From Streptomyces sp. NBC_01214 (lineage in GTDB: Bacteria > Actinomycetota > Actinomycetes > Streptomycetales > Streptomycetaceae): DNA of 64,000 nt. This document shows, piece by piece, positions 1 through 8,168 of the stretch. The notes below the pieces were generated by a model. It was not told where the DNA came from. It ran no database searches and worked only from the letters and a program-made list of their open reading frames with translations. Each line of letters opens with the position of its first letter. Within the stretch, counting starts at the first letter, position 1. The translations under genes were made by a program, and so were the position numbers. The stretch lies in the NCBI RefSeq assembly GCF_026340975.1, contig NZ_JAPEOS010000001.1, positions 4,621,001-4,685,000 of the forward strand, read 5' to 3'.

Positions 1-1
1 G

Positions 2-487
2 GCCCGACTCGCGGAACTCATGCGGCACTACCGACCCGATGTGGTCGTCACCTACGACGAGAACGGCTTCTACGGCCATCCCGACCACATCCAGGCCCAT
101 CGCATCACGATGGCGGCGTTGGAGATGACCGCGCTGACACCGAAGGTGTACTGGACGACGATGCCCCGCTCGGGGATGCAGCGCTTCGGGGAGATCATGC
201 GCGAGTTCCATGAGGAGATGCCGGAGCCGGATCCCGCCGAGGCCGCCGCGATGGCCGAGATCGGCCTCCCCGACGATGAGATCACCACGTGGGTGGACAC
301 CACCGCGTACAGCGGTCAGAAGTTCGACGCGCTGGCCGCGCACGCCAGTCAGGGCGAGAACATCTTCTTCCTCAAGATGGGCAAGGAGAGGTTCGGCGAG
401 TTGATGGGCATGGAGACCTTCGTACGCGTCAAGGACTCCACCGGCGCGGCCGTGCCCGAGAACGATCTCTTCGCCGGACTGCGCTGA
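2..487 (+). CDS. PIG-L family deacetylase (mycothiol conjugate amidase-like), 5' partial
   Basis: The gene enters from the left edge already in frame and ends at TGA 485-487, so only the C-terminal two thirds is visible. PIG-L enzymes are zinc-dependent amidases/deacetylases of N-acetylglucosaminyl compounds; actinomycete members include MshB and Mca of mycothiol metabolism. The visible sequence keeps the second zinc motif, GFYGHPDHIQAH, where the HPDH histidine is a metal ligand. The spacing and the long helical insert after it (EEMPEPDPAEAAAM) resemble Mca-like proteins more than MshB, but the first motif (AHPDD) is outside the window, so the exact family member is not settled. No downstream partner lies on the same strand. 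Confidence 0.8.
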   Translation, partial: ARLAELMRHYRPDVVVTYDENGFYGHPDHIQAHRITMAALEMTALTPKVYWTTMPRSGMQRFGEIMREFHEEMPEPDPAEAAAMAEIGLPDDEITTWVDTTAYSGQKFDALAAHASQGENIFFLKMGKERFGELMGMETFVRVKDSTGAAVPENDLFAGLR

Positions 488-720
488 TCCCCTGTCCGAC
501 CGGGTCCGGGGAAGCTCGTCGGCCGTACGGCTACGGATCCTGCCTCCCCGCGCCGTGCCAGCACGGGCGATGCAGGAGCTCGGCCGGTGCGGGTTCCCAG
601 ACCCGGACGTCGTCCCGCGGGACGCGCCGCCGCCGATCGAGGACGCCTCGCCCGGCAGCGCCTCGCCCGGGGCCGCGCGGCAGCCCGAAGCCGATCGCGG
701 CTCCGGGCGCCCGGTTCTCC

Positions 721-2826
721 TCAGCTGAGGGCCGCCAGGACGCGGTCCGGGGTGAGCGGGAGCGCGCGGATCCGACAGCCGGTCGCGTGGTGGAAGGCAT
801 TGCCGATGGCTGCCGCCGTGCCGACGATGCCGATCTCGCCGATGCCCTTGCCGCCCACCGGGTTGAGGTGCTTGTCGTGCTCGTCCAGCCAGTGCACCTC
901 GATGTCGGGCACGTCGGCATGGACGGGGACGTGGTAGGAGGCGAGGTCGTTCTGGGTGAAGTCCCCGAAAGCCGGGTCCATGGTGCTGTGTTCGGTGAGG
1001 GCCATGCCCAGGCCCATCACCATGCCGCCGACGAACTGGGAGCGGGCGGTGAGCGGGTTCAGGACGCGGCCCGCGGCGAAGACGCCCAGGAGCCTGCGGA
1101 CCCGGACCTCGCCCGTGACGGTGTCGGTCTGCACCTCCGCGAAGTGGGCGCCGAACGCGTGCCTGGCGTACGGGGACTTCTGCTTGGCGGAGGCCGTCGT
1201 ATCGGCCGGGACGGACACTCCGGCTTCCGGGATCGGGCCGGGGCGGCGGGCGAGCAGGGCGACCAGGCTCGTGCAGGCGTCGTGGACCGCCCAGCCCCAG
1301 GAGGCCGTACCGGCCGAGCCGCCGGCCACCGAGCCCTGCGGCAGTGCGGAGTGCCCGATCTCCACCGCCACCCGGTCCAGGGTGACCCGTAGCGCGTCGG
1401 CGGCGATCTGCGCCAGGACCGTACGGGCGCCGGTGCCGAGGTCCGTGGCGTTGGTCTGCACGAGGTAGGTGCCGTCGGGGAAGGCGTGCGCCCGCGCCGA
1501 GGAAGGGGCGACGTACACCGGGTAGGTGGCGGCGGCGACCCCGGTGCCGATCAGCAGCGGGCCGTCCCGGCGCGGCGTGCGGTGCGCGGCCCAGTCGAAC
1601 CGGGCGGCCCCCTCGCGCAGGCATTCCACCAGATGGCGGCTGCTGAACGGGTGGCCGCTGTCGGGTTCTGCGCCGGGCTCGTTGCGGACGCGCAGCTCGA
1701 TCGGGTCGATGCCGAGGGCGCAGGCCAGCTCGTCCATGGCCGACTCCAGCGCGTACATGCCGGGACTCTCGCCGGGTGCCCGCATCCAGGAGGGCGTGGG
1801 TACGTCGAGGGGCACGACGCGGTGGGTGGTGAGCAGGGCGGGCGCGGCGTACATGACGCGGGCGGGGACGGCGGCCTGTTCGACGAACTCCCGGACGCGG
1901 GAGGTGTGCGTGGTGACCTCGTGGGCGACGGCGGTGAGCGTGCCGTCCGTACGGGCGCCCAGGCGCACGCGGTGCAGGGTGGGCGCGCGGTGTCCGACGA
2001 CGGCCGCGAGGTGGCGCCGGGGCAGGGCGAGGGTGATGGGCCGGCCGGTGTGCCGTGCGGCCATGACGGCGAGGACGACGTGCGGGCGGGGGGTGCCCTT
2101 GCAGCCGAAGGCGCCGCCGACGTGTTCGGAGACCACCGTGACGCGGTCCGCGGGCAGTCCGAAGAGGGAGGCCAGGGTGGAGCGTACGAGACCGGACCCC
2201 TGGCTGGAGTCGTACACGGTGAGGGTGCCGGCGTCGGCGTCCCAGTGGGCGGTGGCGGCGTGCGGCTCCATGGGGTGGTTGTGCAGCGGCGGTACGGCGT
2301 ACGCGCAGTCCACGCGCACCGGCGCGGCGGCGAACGCGACGGCCGCGTCGCCCGTCTCGCGGTGGGCCGGATAGCCGCCGTTGACCTGCTCGGGGGTGTA
2401 GGCGGCCGGGTGGCCGGTGTGCAGCACCGCGTCGTGCGGCTCGGCGTCGTAGCGGACGCGGACGGCTGCGGCAGCGGCCCGGGCGGCCTCCGGGGTTTCG
2501 GCCACGGCCAGGGCCACGTACCAGCCGCGGTGGGGGACTTCGGGGTCCTGGAGCACGCGGAGGGTGGGGTCGTCGGAGGGGCCCAGCCGGGGCGCGTCGT
2601 AGGGCGTGAGGACGTCGAGGACGCCGGGCAGCGCGAGCGCGGCGGCGGTGTCGACGGCGGTGACGCGTCCGCGGGCCACGGCGGCGGGCACCGGCCATGC
2701 GTACGCCCGGTCCGGCAGGGCGTACTCGGCCGCGTAGCGGGCCCTTCCCGTGACCTTCTCCCGGCCCTCCAGGCGGGTGGCGGGACTGCCGAGGGAGGGC
2801 GCAGGGGCGGCGGGGCTGGAGTCCAT
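721..2826 (-). CDS. Molybdenum hydroxylase, large (molybdopterin-binding, CoxL/XdhA-type) subunit
   Basis: Catalytic subunit (701 aa) of a xanthine dehydrogenase-family enzyme, which hydroxylates an aromatic aldehyde or N-heterocycle with electrons passing through the partner Fe-S and FAD subunits. The N-terminus shows the family motif RLEGREKVTGRARYAAE. Further family motifs are GGAFGCKG (residues about 235-245) and the C-terminal GGKGIGEIG, whose glutamate (about residue 664) is the conserved active-site base beside the Mo centre. It is the last gene of a minus-strand operon in the order 2Fe-2S, FAD, Mo, with a 39-bp gap to the FAD gene. ATG start with GAGGACCCGCC upstream. The substrate cannot be read from sequence; PaoABC-like aldehyde oxidoreductases are the nearest analogue. 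Confidence 0.93.
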   Translation of the reverse strand: MDSSPAAPAPSLGSPATRLEGREKVTGRARYAAEYALPDRAYAWPVPAAVARGRVTAVDTAAALALPGVLDVLTPYDAPRLGPSDDPTLRVLQDPEVPHRGWYVALAVAETPEAARAAAAAVRVRYDAEPHDAVLHTGHPAAYTPEQVNGGYPAHRETGDAAVAFAAAPVRVDCAYAVPPLHNHPMEPHAATAHWDADAGTLTVYDSSQGSGLVRSTLASLFGLPADRVTVVSEHVGGAFGCKGTPRPHVVLAVMAARHTGRPITLALPRRHLAAVVGHRAPTLHRVRLGARTDGTLTAVAHEVTTHTSRVREFVEQAAVPARVMYAAPALLTTHRVVPLDVPTPSWMRAPGESPGMYALESAMDELACALGIDPIELRVRNEPGAEPDSGHPFSSRHLVECLREGAARFDWAAHRTPRRDGPLLIGTGVAAATYPVYVAPSSARAHAFPDGTYLVQTNATDLGTGARTVLAQIAADALRVTLDRVAVEIGHSALPQGSVAGGSAGTASWGWAVHDACTSLVALLARRPGPIPEAGVSVPADTTASAKQKSPYARHAFGAHFAEVQTDTVTGEVRVRRLLGVFAAGRVLNPLTARSQFVGGMVMGLGMALTEHSTMDPAFGDFTQNDLASYHVPVHADVPDIEVHWLDEHDKHLNPVGGKGIGEIGIVGTAAAIGNAFHHATGCRIRALPLTPDRVLAALS

Positions 2827-2865
2827 GGCGGGTCCTCGCGATCGGGGGCGGGGCGGAGGGCGTCT

Positions 2866-3873
2866 TCAGGGGCGGGAGCCGCGGGAGGGGGGACTCCCGG
2901 AAAGGGAGTGGAGTACGTCGCGGGCGAGGCCGCGGGCGAGGGGGACCTTGAAGGCGTTGTCGTGCAGCGGCTCCGCCGAGTTGAGCTCGGCCTCGACGGC
3001 CTCCCGTACGGCGCTCTCGGTGGGCGCGGCGCCCAGCAACCGTTCCTCGGCGGCGGTGGCGCGCCAGGGGCGGTGGGCGAGCCCGCCGAAGGCGAGCGCG
3101 ACATCGCGGACGCGTCCCCCGGAGACGTCGAGCACGGCGGCGACGGAGACGAGCGCGAAGGCGTACGAGGCGCGGTCGCGGGCCTTGCGGTAGCGCGACG
3201 GGAGGCCGGCGCGGTCCGGCGGGAGCGTGACCGCAGTGACGATCTCGCCGGGCTCGATGACGGTGTCCCGTTCGGGGTGGTCGCCCGGCAGCCGGTGGAA
3301 AGCGGTCGCGAGTACCGTACGGGCGCCGTCGGGGCCCTGGAGCTCGACGGCCGCGTCGAGCGCGACGAGCGCCACCGCCATGTCGGACGGGTGGGTGGCG
3401 ATGCACTGCGGGGAGTGGCCGAGGACGGCGTGGTCCCGGTGGACTCCGTCACGGGCGCCGCAGCCGGAGCCGGGCTCCCGCTTGTTGCAGGGCTTGGCCA
3501 CGTCCTGGAAGTAGGGGCAGCGGGTGCGCTGGAGCAGGTTTCCGCCGGTGGTGGCGACGTTGCGCAGCTGGGCCGAGGCACCGGCCAGGAGCGCCTGGGA
3601 CAGGACGGGGTAGCGGGTGCGGACGAGGGGGTGGAGCGCGAGGTCGCTGCCCCGTACCCCGGAGCCGATCCGCAGGCCGCCGTCCGCGGTCTCCTCGACG
3701 GTGCCGAGCGGCAGGCCGGCGAGGTCGACGAGGGTGTCGGGGGCTTCGACCCCGAGCTTCATGAGGTCCACGAGGTTGGTGCCGCCGCCGAGGTAGTGGG
3801 AGCCGGGCCGCCCGCCGTGGGCGGCGACGGCCTCGGCGAGACCCGTGGCGCGCACGTACGCGAACGGCTTCAC
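2866..3873 (-). CDS. Molybdenum hydroxylase, FAD-binding (CoxM-type) subunit with extra Fe-S loop
   Basis: Middle subunit (335 aa) carrying FAD between the Fe-S and Mo subunits. FAD-contact motifs are visible: YLGGGTNLVDL near residues 27-37 and TTGGNLLQRTRC near 110-121. The loop that follows contains four cysteines (RCPYF, KPCNKREPGSGCGA, SPQC), the pattern found in E. coli PaoB, where they hold an additional [4Fe-4S] cluster. The start ATG overlaps the stop of the 2Fe-2S gene by four bases (3870-3873), implying translational coupling. The extra cluster points to a PaoABC-like aldehyde oxidoreductase rather than a classical xanthine dehydrogenase; that is inference from the cysteine pattern. 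Confidence 0.92.
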   Translation of the reverse strand: MKPFAYVRATGLAEAVAAHGGRPGSHYLGGGTNLVDLMKLGVEAPDTLVDLAGLPLGTVEETADGGLRIGSGVRGSDLALHPLVRTRYPVLSQALLAGASAQLRNVATTGGNLLQRTRCPYFQDVAKPCNKREPGSGCGARDGVHRDHAVLGHSPQCIATHPSDMAVALVALDAAVELQGPDGARTVLATAFHRLPGDHPERDTVIEPGEIVTAVTLPPDRAGLPSRYRKARDRASYAFALVSVAAVLDVSGGRVRDVALAFGGLAHRPWRATAAEERLLGAAPTESAVREAVEAELNSAEPLHDNAFKVPLARGLARDVLHSLSGSPPSRGSRP

Positions 3874-4427
3874 GTGACCACCCGGCCGTCACCGGAAGCC
3901 CGGGCCGGGGCAGTGGCCCCCGAGGCTGCGGCCACGTCCCGTACGGCGTCCACGATGCGGGGGTACGCGCCGCATCGGCACAGGTTTCCGCTCATCGCCT
4001 CGGCGATCCCGGAGCGGCTGAGGTCCGCGGCCCCGGGGTCGGCGGCCGCCTCGGCGAGCAGGCCGGCGGCGGAGCAGAGCTGACCGGGCGTGCAGTAGCC
4101 GCACTGGAAGGCGTCCCGTTCCATGAAGGCCTCCTGCAACGGGTGCAGGCCGCCCGCTCCGTCGCCGCCCAGCCCCTCCACGGTGGTGACCCGGGCGCCG
4201 TCGTGGGCGACGGCGAGCAGGAGGCAGCTGTTGGCCCGCCGGCCGCCGACCAGGACGGTGCAGGCGCCGCACTGGCCGTGGTCGCAGCCCTTCTTGGCGC
4301 CGGTCAGGCCGAGGTGCTCCCGCAGCAGGTCCAGGAGGGTGACCCGGTGGTCCACGTCGAGCTCGTACCGCTGGCCGTTCACGTGCAGCCCGATGCCGGA
4401 GCGGGTCTCCTGCTTGGGATGCGCCAC
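3870..4427 (-). CDS. Molybdenum hydroxylase, 2Fe-2S (CoxS-type) subunit
   Basis: Small electron-transfer subunit (185 aa from the chosen start) with two [2Fe-2S] domains. The plant-ferredoxin cluster is CDHGQCGACTV plus the later cysteine in ANSCLLL; the helical cluster is QCGYCTPGQ and GNLCRCGAYPRI. I chose GTG 4427 because AAGGGG lies six bases upstream and the protein then begins just before the ferredoxin fold; the frame stays open for over 450 bases further upstream, but that part is Arg/Gly-rich and unlike any family member. First gene of the three-gene operon; its stop overlaps the FAD gene start (ATGA). Confidence 0.92.
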   Translation of the reverse strand: MAHPKQETRSGIGLHVNGQRYELDVDHRVTLLDLLREHLGLTGAKKGCDHGQCGACTVLVGGRRANSCLLLAVAHDGARVTTVEGLGGDGAGGLHPLQEAFMERDAFQCGYCTPGQLCSAAGLLAEAAADPGAADLSRSGIAEAMSGNLCRCGAYPRIVDAVRDVAAASGATAPARASGDGRVVT

Positions 4428-5251
4428 TGGTGCCCCTTCGTCCAGGAATGTCGATAGACCTCCCTCGAATAACCGGCCGGGGCGGATCTCACACCTCCCG
4501 TGTGGGGCAAGCGGGTGCATGGCGGTGGGGTGACGGGGCGGTGGGCCGATCCGGCAAGCCGCCGACGGGGCCGCGCCCGTCGTGCCCGTCGTGCCCGACG
4601 TGCGGGGACCTCGCGTCCGGGTGCCCGCGGACCCCGCTGCCGCTGCCGCGTTCCCCGTGACGGAGAGCCGGAGCGGATTCGGATCCGTGCCCTCGGCACG
4701 TCGCGCCGTGCGCCGCTGCGCACCAGCCTCGTCGACCTCGTCGACCTTGTGGGCTCGTCGACCTCGTGGGCTCGTGGTGCCCGGCGAAGAAGGGTTTGTT
4801 GAGCCGGGGCTTTCCCGGGCGGCCGGTGGGGCCGTCACCCCGAGCCGCCCCCGCAGATCGCTGCCGCCGGGCCGGCGACGATCGAGGCCGCCACCTCTCA
4901 CCGGCCCGGGCTGAACGAGCTCCGCGTTCCGGAGTCGCGGTCATGCTGCCGCGGTCGGCGCCGCTTCGCACCACCCCTGGGCCGTCTCCTTCGGATCTTG
5001 CCGGGTTTGCGAACTTGGAACCGCACGTGATCCCCCAGACTCCGTCCGGGGGACCCCCAGGTTGTCGGGGCGTCCGAGTACGTCCGGTACACGGAGCGCA
5101 CCCCCGCCTTGCCCTGCACGGCACCGGACGTCGCGGGCTCGGCCGACAAGATCCGAAAGAGACGGCCGGGATCCTTCAGGGTTTCCCGGGCGGCGGAGTC
5201 GGTGAGATCGCGTGCCGCAACCTCAGCGCACGCCGTCGCGCTGTCCCCGTG
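4428..5251. other. Intergenic region without a supported gene
   Basis: About 820 bases between the molybdenum hydroxylase operon and the next gene. Open frames occur on both strands, but all are Arg/Pro/Gly-rich, lack ribosome sites and resemble no family. It contains a short imperfect tandem run near 4731-4780 (GTCGACCTCGT / GTGGGCTCGT units) and the hairpin at 5031-5053. The operon promoter should lie just right of 4440 but I cannot assign -35/-10 boxes. Confidence 0.6.
5031..5053. repeat. Small hairpin of a common Streptomyces intergenic type
   Basis: Ten-base arms TCCCCCAGAC and GTCCGGGGGA pair (one G-U) around a three-base loop, followed at once by a second CCCCCAG. Sequences of this CCCCCAGACTCCGTCCGGGGG form recur in Streptomyces intergenic DNA from general knowledge. 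No T-run follows, so a terminator role is uncertain. Confidence 0.45.
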
Positions 5252-5827
5252 TCACGGGGACCGGTGGTTGAACCAGGCACGGCTTTCCGGCTGGTTCGGG
5301 CGGACGATCGCCAGGACCGCCGGCACGAGCCAGGCGAAGCCCAGTAGGGGGATCACCTGGAAGAACGCCCAGCTGAAGGGCAGGGCCGTCCATCCGTAGG
5401 CGAAGGCGGACACGCGCAGGTTCTGATGGCGCGTGGGGAACTTGAGGGCGGTGGTGACACCCCAAGCGGAGACCCCGAGGACGAGTAAGCCGACGAACAC
5501 GACCAACCCGGCGCGGTCCTCGTCCAGCGTGGTGCAACACGGGGTGGAGGCGTCACCGTCGCCCCAGATGGACGTGGCGACGGCCATGCTCCTGGTCACC
5601 AGGGCGATTCCGAGGAGTGCCTGCATCCCGCCCAGGACCATCATCAGTACACGGAGGTTCCGCACGGCGTCCGGCATCCGCGCACCGGGTGGAATCGGCT
5701 GGTGGGGGAGTCCTCCCGCCGCACCGGAGCGGCCGGGTACCACCGGCCCCGCCGGTCCCGGGTCGCCGTTCGCGGGCGACCGCTGCCAAGGCCACCAGCC
5801 GCCCGATTTCCCGTCGTCCACGTTCAT
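5252..5827 (-). CDS. Hypothetical membrane protein (about 191 aa)
   Basis: The N-terminal 60 residues are Gly/Pro-rich and hydrophilic (MNVDDGKSGGWWPWQ). Hydrophobic segments follow: LRVLMMVLGGMQALLGIALV, AGLVVFVGLLVLGVSAWGVT, and two near the C-terminus (ALPFSWAFFQVIPLLGFAWL, VPAVLAIV), giving probably four transmembrane helices. A pair of adjacent cysteines (TPCCTTL) lies in the first extracytoplasmic loop. ATG 5827 is preferred over an upstream in-frame ATG because GGGAAGGACC precedes it and the extra residues look non-coding. Function unknown; it resembles the many proline-rich actinomycete membrane proteins. The next gene downstream is none on this strand. Confidence 0.75.
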   Translation of the reverse strand: MNVDDGKSGGWWPWQRSPANGDPGPAGPVVPGRSGAAGGLPHQPIPPGARMPDAVRNLRVLMMVLGGMQALLGIALVTRSMAVATSIWGDGDASTPCCTTLDEDRAGLVVFVGLLVLGVSAWGVTTALKFPTRHQNLRVSAFAYGWTALPFSWAFFQVIPLLGFAWLVPAVLAIVRPNQPESRAWFNHRSP

Positions 5828-5946
5828 CCTGACGGTCCTTCCCCTGGAAAGGCCTGGCACCTGCGCGCCATGCTCCGGCGGCTCCTGCCGACTGTCCAGC
5901 CCGCAATCCGGCCACTGCCGCCGCACCGTCCCCCGGTCGTACCCCG

Positions 5947-6447
5947 CTACAAGGCGACCCGGTAACGGACCTCGGTGAGGGACACTCCGTCGTAGTCGTC
6001 GGCTTGGACCGCACCGTCAGCGACATAGCCGGCCCGTTCGTAGAACCGACGCCCCGGGGTGTTGTCGGTGAGTACCCACAGCAGGACCGAACCGAAGCCG
6101 TGCGCCGCAGCGTTGGCGTGCACGGCCCGCAGGAGCGTGCGACCGATGCCGGTCCCGATGAGCGAGGGCCGCACGTACAGGGCGTAGAGCTCACCCGCAG
6201 CCGTGCGCGAGGGCCCGAAGCACGCCCAACCCACCACTGCGCCCTGGGCGTCCACCGCCACCAGGTCGATGGTGGCCTTGTCCGGCTTCGTGACGTACTG
6301 GCGACGCTGGTGCGCATCCGCTTCGACCGTCATGCGATCGAGGTAGGACTGGGGCACGATCCCGGCATACGCGGCCTTCCAGCCCGTCACCCGAATCTCC
6401 GAGACAGCCGCGACATCGGCTTCGGTCATCACTCGTACGGTAGACAT
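5947..6447 (-). CDS. GNAT family N-acetyltransferase
   Basis: Acetyl-CoA-dependent N-acetyltransferase (166 aa). The fold is readable: N-terminal strand VRVMTEADVAAVSEIRVTGW, central strand ELYALYVRPSLIGTGIGRTLL with the acetyl-CoA pyrophosphate loop (R-x-x-G-x-G/I), and the C-terminal LWVLTDNTPGRRFYERAGYVADG, the usual 'N-x-x-x-x-x-F-Y-E-R-x-G-F' signature. Acceptor substrate unknown. Translation may start at ATG 6447 or the adjoining GTG 6450; no ribosome site is present, and a TACAGT box sits only a few bases upstream, so the message could be leaderless. Confidence 0.88.
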   Translation of the reverse strand: MSTVRVMTEADVAAVSEIRVTGWKAAYAGIVPQSYLDRMTVEADAHQRRQYVTKPDKATIDLVAVDAQGAVVGWACFGPSRTAAGELYALYVRPSLIGTGIGRTLLRAVHANAAAHGFGSVLLWVLTDNTPGRRFYERAGYVADGAVQADDYDGVSLTEVRYRVAL

Positions 6448-6565
6448 CACCGCACTGTACGAGACCGGTCACCGCTACCGCCTGGGACTTACCCGCCCGG
6501 CCGTGGCCCCGCGGAGTTCAGCACACGTCGGCGAGCGCCCCGGCCACGCCGAAGTCCTGCTGAGG

Positions 6566-6847
6566 TCAGCGGCCGTCCCGGAGCCGGCGGTCCAGGAACT
6601 CGATCAACCGGGTTTCCGACCGGGCGATCCGTTCTCGTTGTGCGCAGGGGAGCGGGGCGAGGGCGTCGACGAGGACCCGCTTCCGGTGGACGTACACCAT
6701 GTTCCCGGAGTAGATCCGGCACCCCGAGCACCAGGAGAATCCGATGCACCGCTCGAACAGGTCGGACTCGGGCGGGTAGAAGCGGTACTGGTACGAGCGG
6801 ACGGGCGTCCCGCAGGCGGCGCAGACGCGTCGGTTCCCTTCGGGCAC
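6566..6847 (-). CDS. Small conserved protein with two CxxC zinc-ribbon-like pairs
   Basis: 93 residues, GTG start. Cysteines are arranged as CAACGTP near the N-terminus (residues 9-12) and CSGC about 30 residues later, a zinc-ribbon-like arrangement, followed by a basic helical tail (RERIARSETRLIEFLDRRL). The sequence is aromatic-rich between the pairs (YQYRFYPPESDLFERCIGFSW). I do not recognise a function; it looks like a widespread Streptomyces hypothetical. It stands alone between a GNAT gene and a HAD hydrolase on the same strand. Confidence 0.65.
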   Translation of the reverse strand: MPEGNRRVCAACGTPVRSYQYRFYPPESDLFERCIGFSWCSGCRIYSGNMVYVHRKRVLVDALAPLPCAQRERIARSETRLIEFLDRRLRDGR

Positions 6848-6957
6848 CGTGTCCCAGGTTCCGACCTTGCGCCAATGCTGCCACCGGGCCTGTGCTCTTC
6901 ATGTCGTCATGCCGGACATTTTCGATCGCGCCGAGGCGCCCGTCCACCCGTTTACCC

Positions 6958-6999
6958 GGTCACGGTCACGGTCACGGTCACGGTCACGGTCACGGTCAC
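6958..6999. repeat. Seven perfect tandem copies of GGTCAC
   Basis: A 42-bp microsatellite of the hexamer GGTCAC with no interruption. The last copy supplies the TGA stop (6996-6998, minus strand) of the HAD hydrolase gene, so the array begins inside the gene's final codons and runs into its 3' flank. Read in another frame it would encode a Thr-Val repeat, but no gene uses that frame. Confidence 0.97.
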
Positions 7000-7613
7000 G
7001 CTCGCAGCGCCGCGGTCGCGTTCCGCAGCTGGTCGACATGCCGGTAGTGGATTCCGGTCAGCCCGGCCGCCTGCGCCGCGGCGACGTGGCCGGGCGTGTC
7101 GTCGATGAAGAGGCACCGCCGCAGCTCCGCTCCCACCGCCCCTGCCGCGGCCTCGAAGACCCGGTGATCGGGTTTGGCGACCCCCGCGCGGGCGGTGTTG
7201 ACCACCGCGTCGAACGCGTCGGCCAGCCCCAGCGCGGTGAGATCGGCCTCCAGCCGGGTGGTTGCGTTCGACACCAGAACCACCGGCACCCGGCTGCGGA
7301 TCGCGGTCAGGATCTCCAGGACGGCCGGATCGACGCGGCCGGTCAGCGCCGCCCAGCCGCTGACGAGGTCCTGGGCACGGGCCACTGAGCCGCAGACCTC
7401 CGCAAGATCCTCCGCGACGCGCCGGCGCCACTGCTCGTCGCTGATCCGCCCGGTGACGGCGGCGTCCAGGAGCTCGGGGCGGAACGCGGCTGACGCGAGA
7501 GTTCCCTCGGCCAGTCCGGCCTTCCGATCGAGCGCGGCCATCCCATCGGGATCCCACAGGCGCAGGACCCCGTCGAAGTCGCAGAGCACGGCGTCAAAGG
7601 GCGCATCACGCAT
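6996..7613 (-). CDS. HAD-superfamily hydrolase (phosphatase-like)
   Basis: Haloacid dehalogenase-type phosphohydrolase (205 aa). Motif I is CDFDG at residues 11-15 (D12 nucleophile, D14 acid/base); motif II is VLVSNAT; motif III lysine is in VAKPDHRVF; motif IV is FIDDTPGHV. The cap between motifs I and II is the helical C1 type seen in subfamily IA. Substrate unknown, likely a small phosphoester. ATG start, 24 bases downstream of the cytidine deaminase stop, so the two may share a transcript. The GGTCAC array forms its stop codon. Confidence 0.88.
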   Translation of the reverse strand: MRDAPFDAVLCDFDGVLRLWDPDGMAALDRKAGLAEGTLASAAFRPELLDAAVTGRISDEQWRRRVAEDLAEVCGSVARAQDLVSGWAALTGRVDPAVLEILTAIRSRVPVVLVSNATTRLEADLTALGLADAFDAVVNTARAGVAKPDHRVFEAAAGAVGAELRRCLFIDDTPGHVAAAQAAGLTGIHYRHVDQLRNATAALRA

Positions 7614-7637
7614 GCCCAGATCCTGTCAGACCGGGGT

Positions 7638-8054
7638 TCATGCCGGGTCGAGTTGGTGGTCGGCCCAGACGTAGCTTTCCGGGAGCAGGTCGGTGATGGA
7701 GAGGGTCCGGGGGCGGTCGCCCACGGCGACGATGACCTCGATGGCGGGGAAGTAGTCGAGGAGGACCTGGCGGCATCGGCCGCACGGGGGAAGGATCCCC
7801 CGGTCGCGGTCGCCCACGGCGACGATCGTGTCCAGTGCGTACGCGCCCTGGGCGGCCGCGGTGCCGATGAGGACCAGCTCGGCGCACGGGCCTCCGGTGA
7901 AGTGGTACGCGTTCATCGCGGTGATGATCCGGCCGTCCCGGGCGCGGGCCGCGGCAGCCACGGTGTGGTTGTCACCGTGGCACCAGGTGCGCGCGATGTG
8001 GGTTGCGGCCCGGACGAGTTCGTCGTCGACGGGGTGGGGGTGCTCGGTGGTCAT
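7638..8054 (-). CDS. cdd: Cytidine deaminase family protein
   Basis: Zinc-dependent nucleoside deaminase (138 aa), the length of the tetrameric cytidine deaminases. The zinc/catalytic motif is GGPCAELVLIG (cysteine ligand and catalytic glutamate), with the second motif PPCGRCRQVLLD supplying two more cysteines. Pyrimidine salvage converting cytidine or deoxycytidine to uridine is the expected role. The divergent TWCHGDNHTVAAAARARDGRI N-terminus also fits blasticidin S deaminase-like members, so substrate assignment is moderate. Lies upstream of the HAD hydrolase on the same strand. Confidence 0.85.
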   Translation of the reverse strand: MTTEHPHPVDDELVRAATHIARTWCHGDNHTVAAAARARDGRIITAMNAYHFTGGPCAELVLIGTAAAQGAYALDTIVAVGDRDRGILPPCGRCRQVLLDYFPAIEVIVAVGDRPRTLSITDLLPESYVWADHQLDPA

Positions 8055-8168
8055 CGGCTCTGCCTTCGTTCGGTGTCCGCCGACGTTGCTCCGAGAGACG
8101 GATGGTGCGCAAGCGAATATCGCGGGTCGTGCCGGCCCCGGCCCCGGGGGTGCGTCGGGTGCCCGGCG

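Noticed and set aside
1486..4083. Long plus-strand open frame over the first molybdenum hydroxylase operon
   Set aside because: Gly/Val-rich shadow frame; three good subunits lie on the minus strand.
4766..5347. Open frame in the gap after the molybdenum hydroxylase operon
   Set aside because: Arg/Gly/Pro-rich, no ribosome site, no family.
6952..7557. Frame ending in a Thr-Val repeat over the GGTCAC array
   Set aside because: Lies in another frame of the HAD hydrolase gene and has no start signal.
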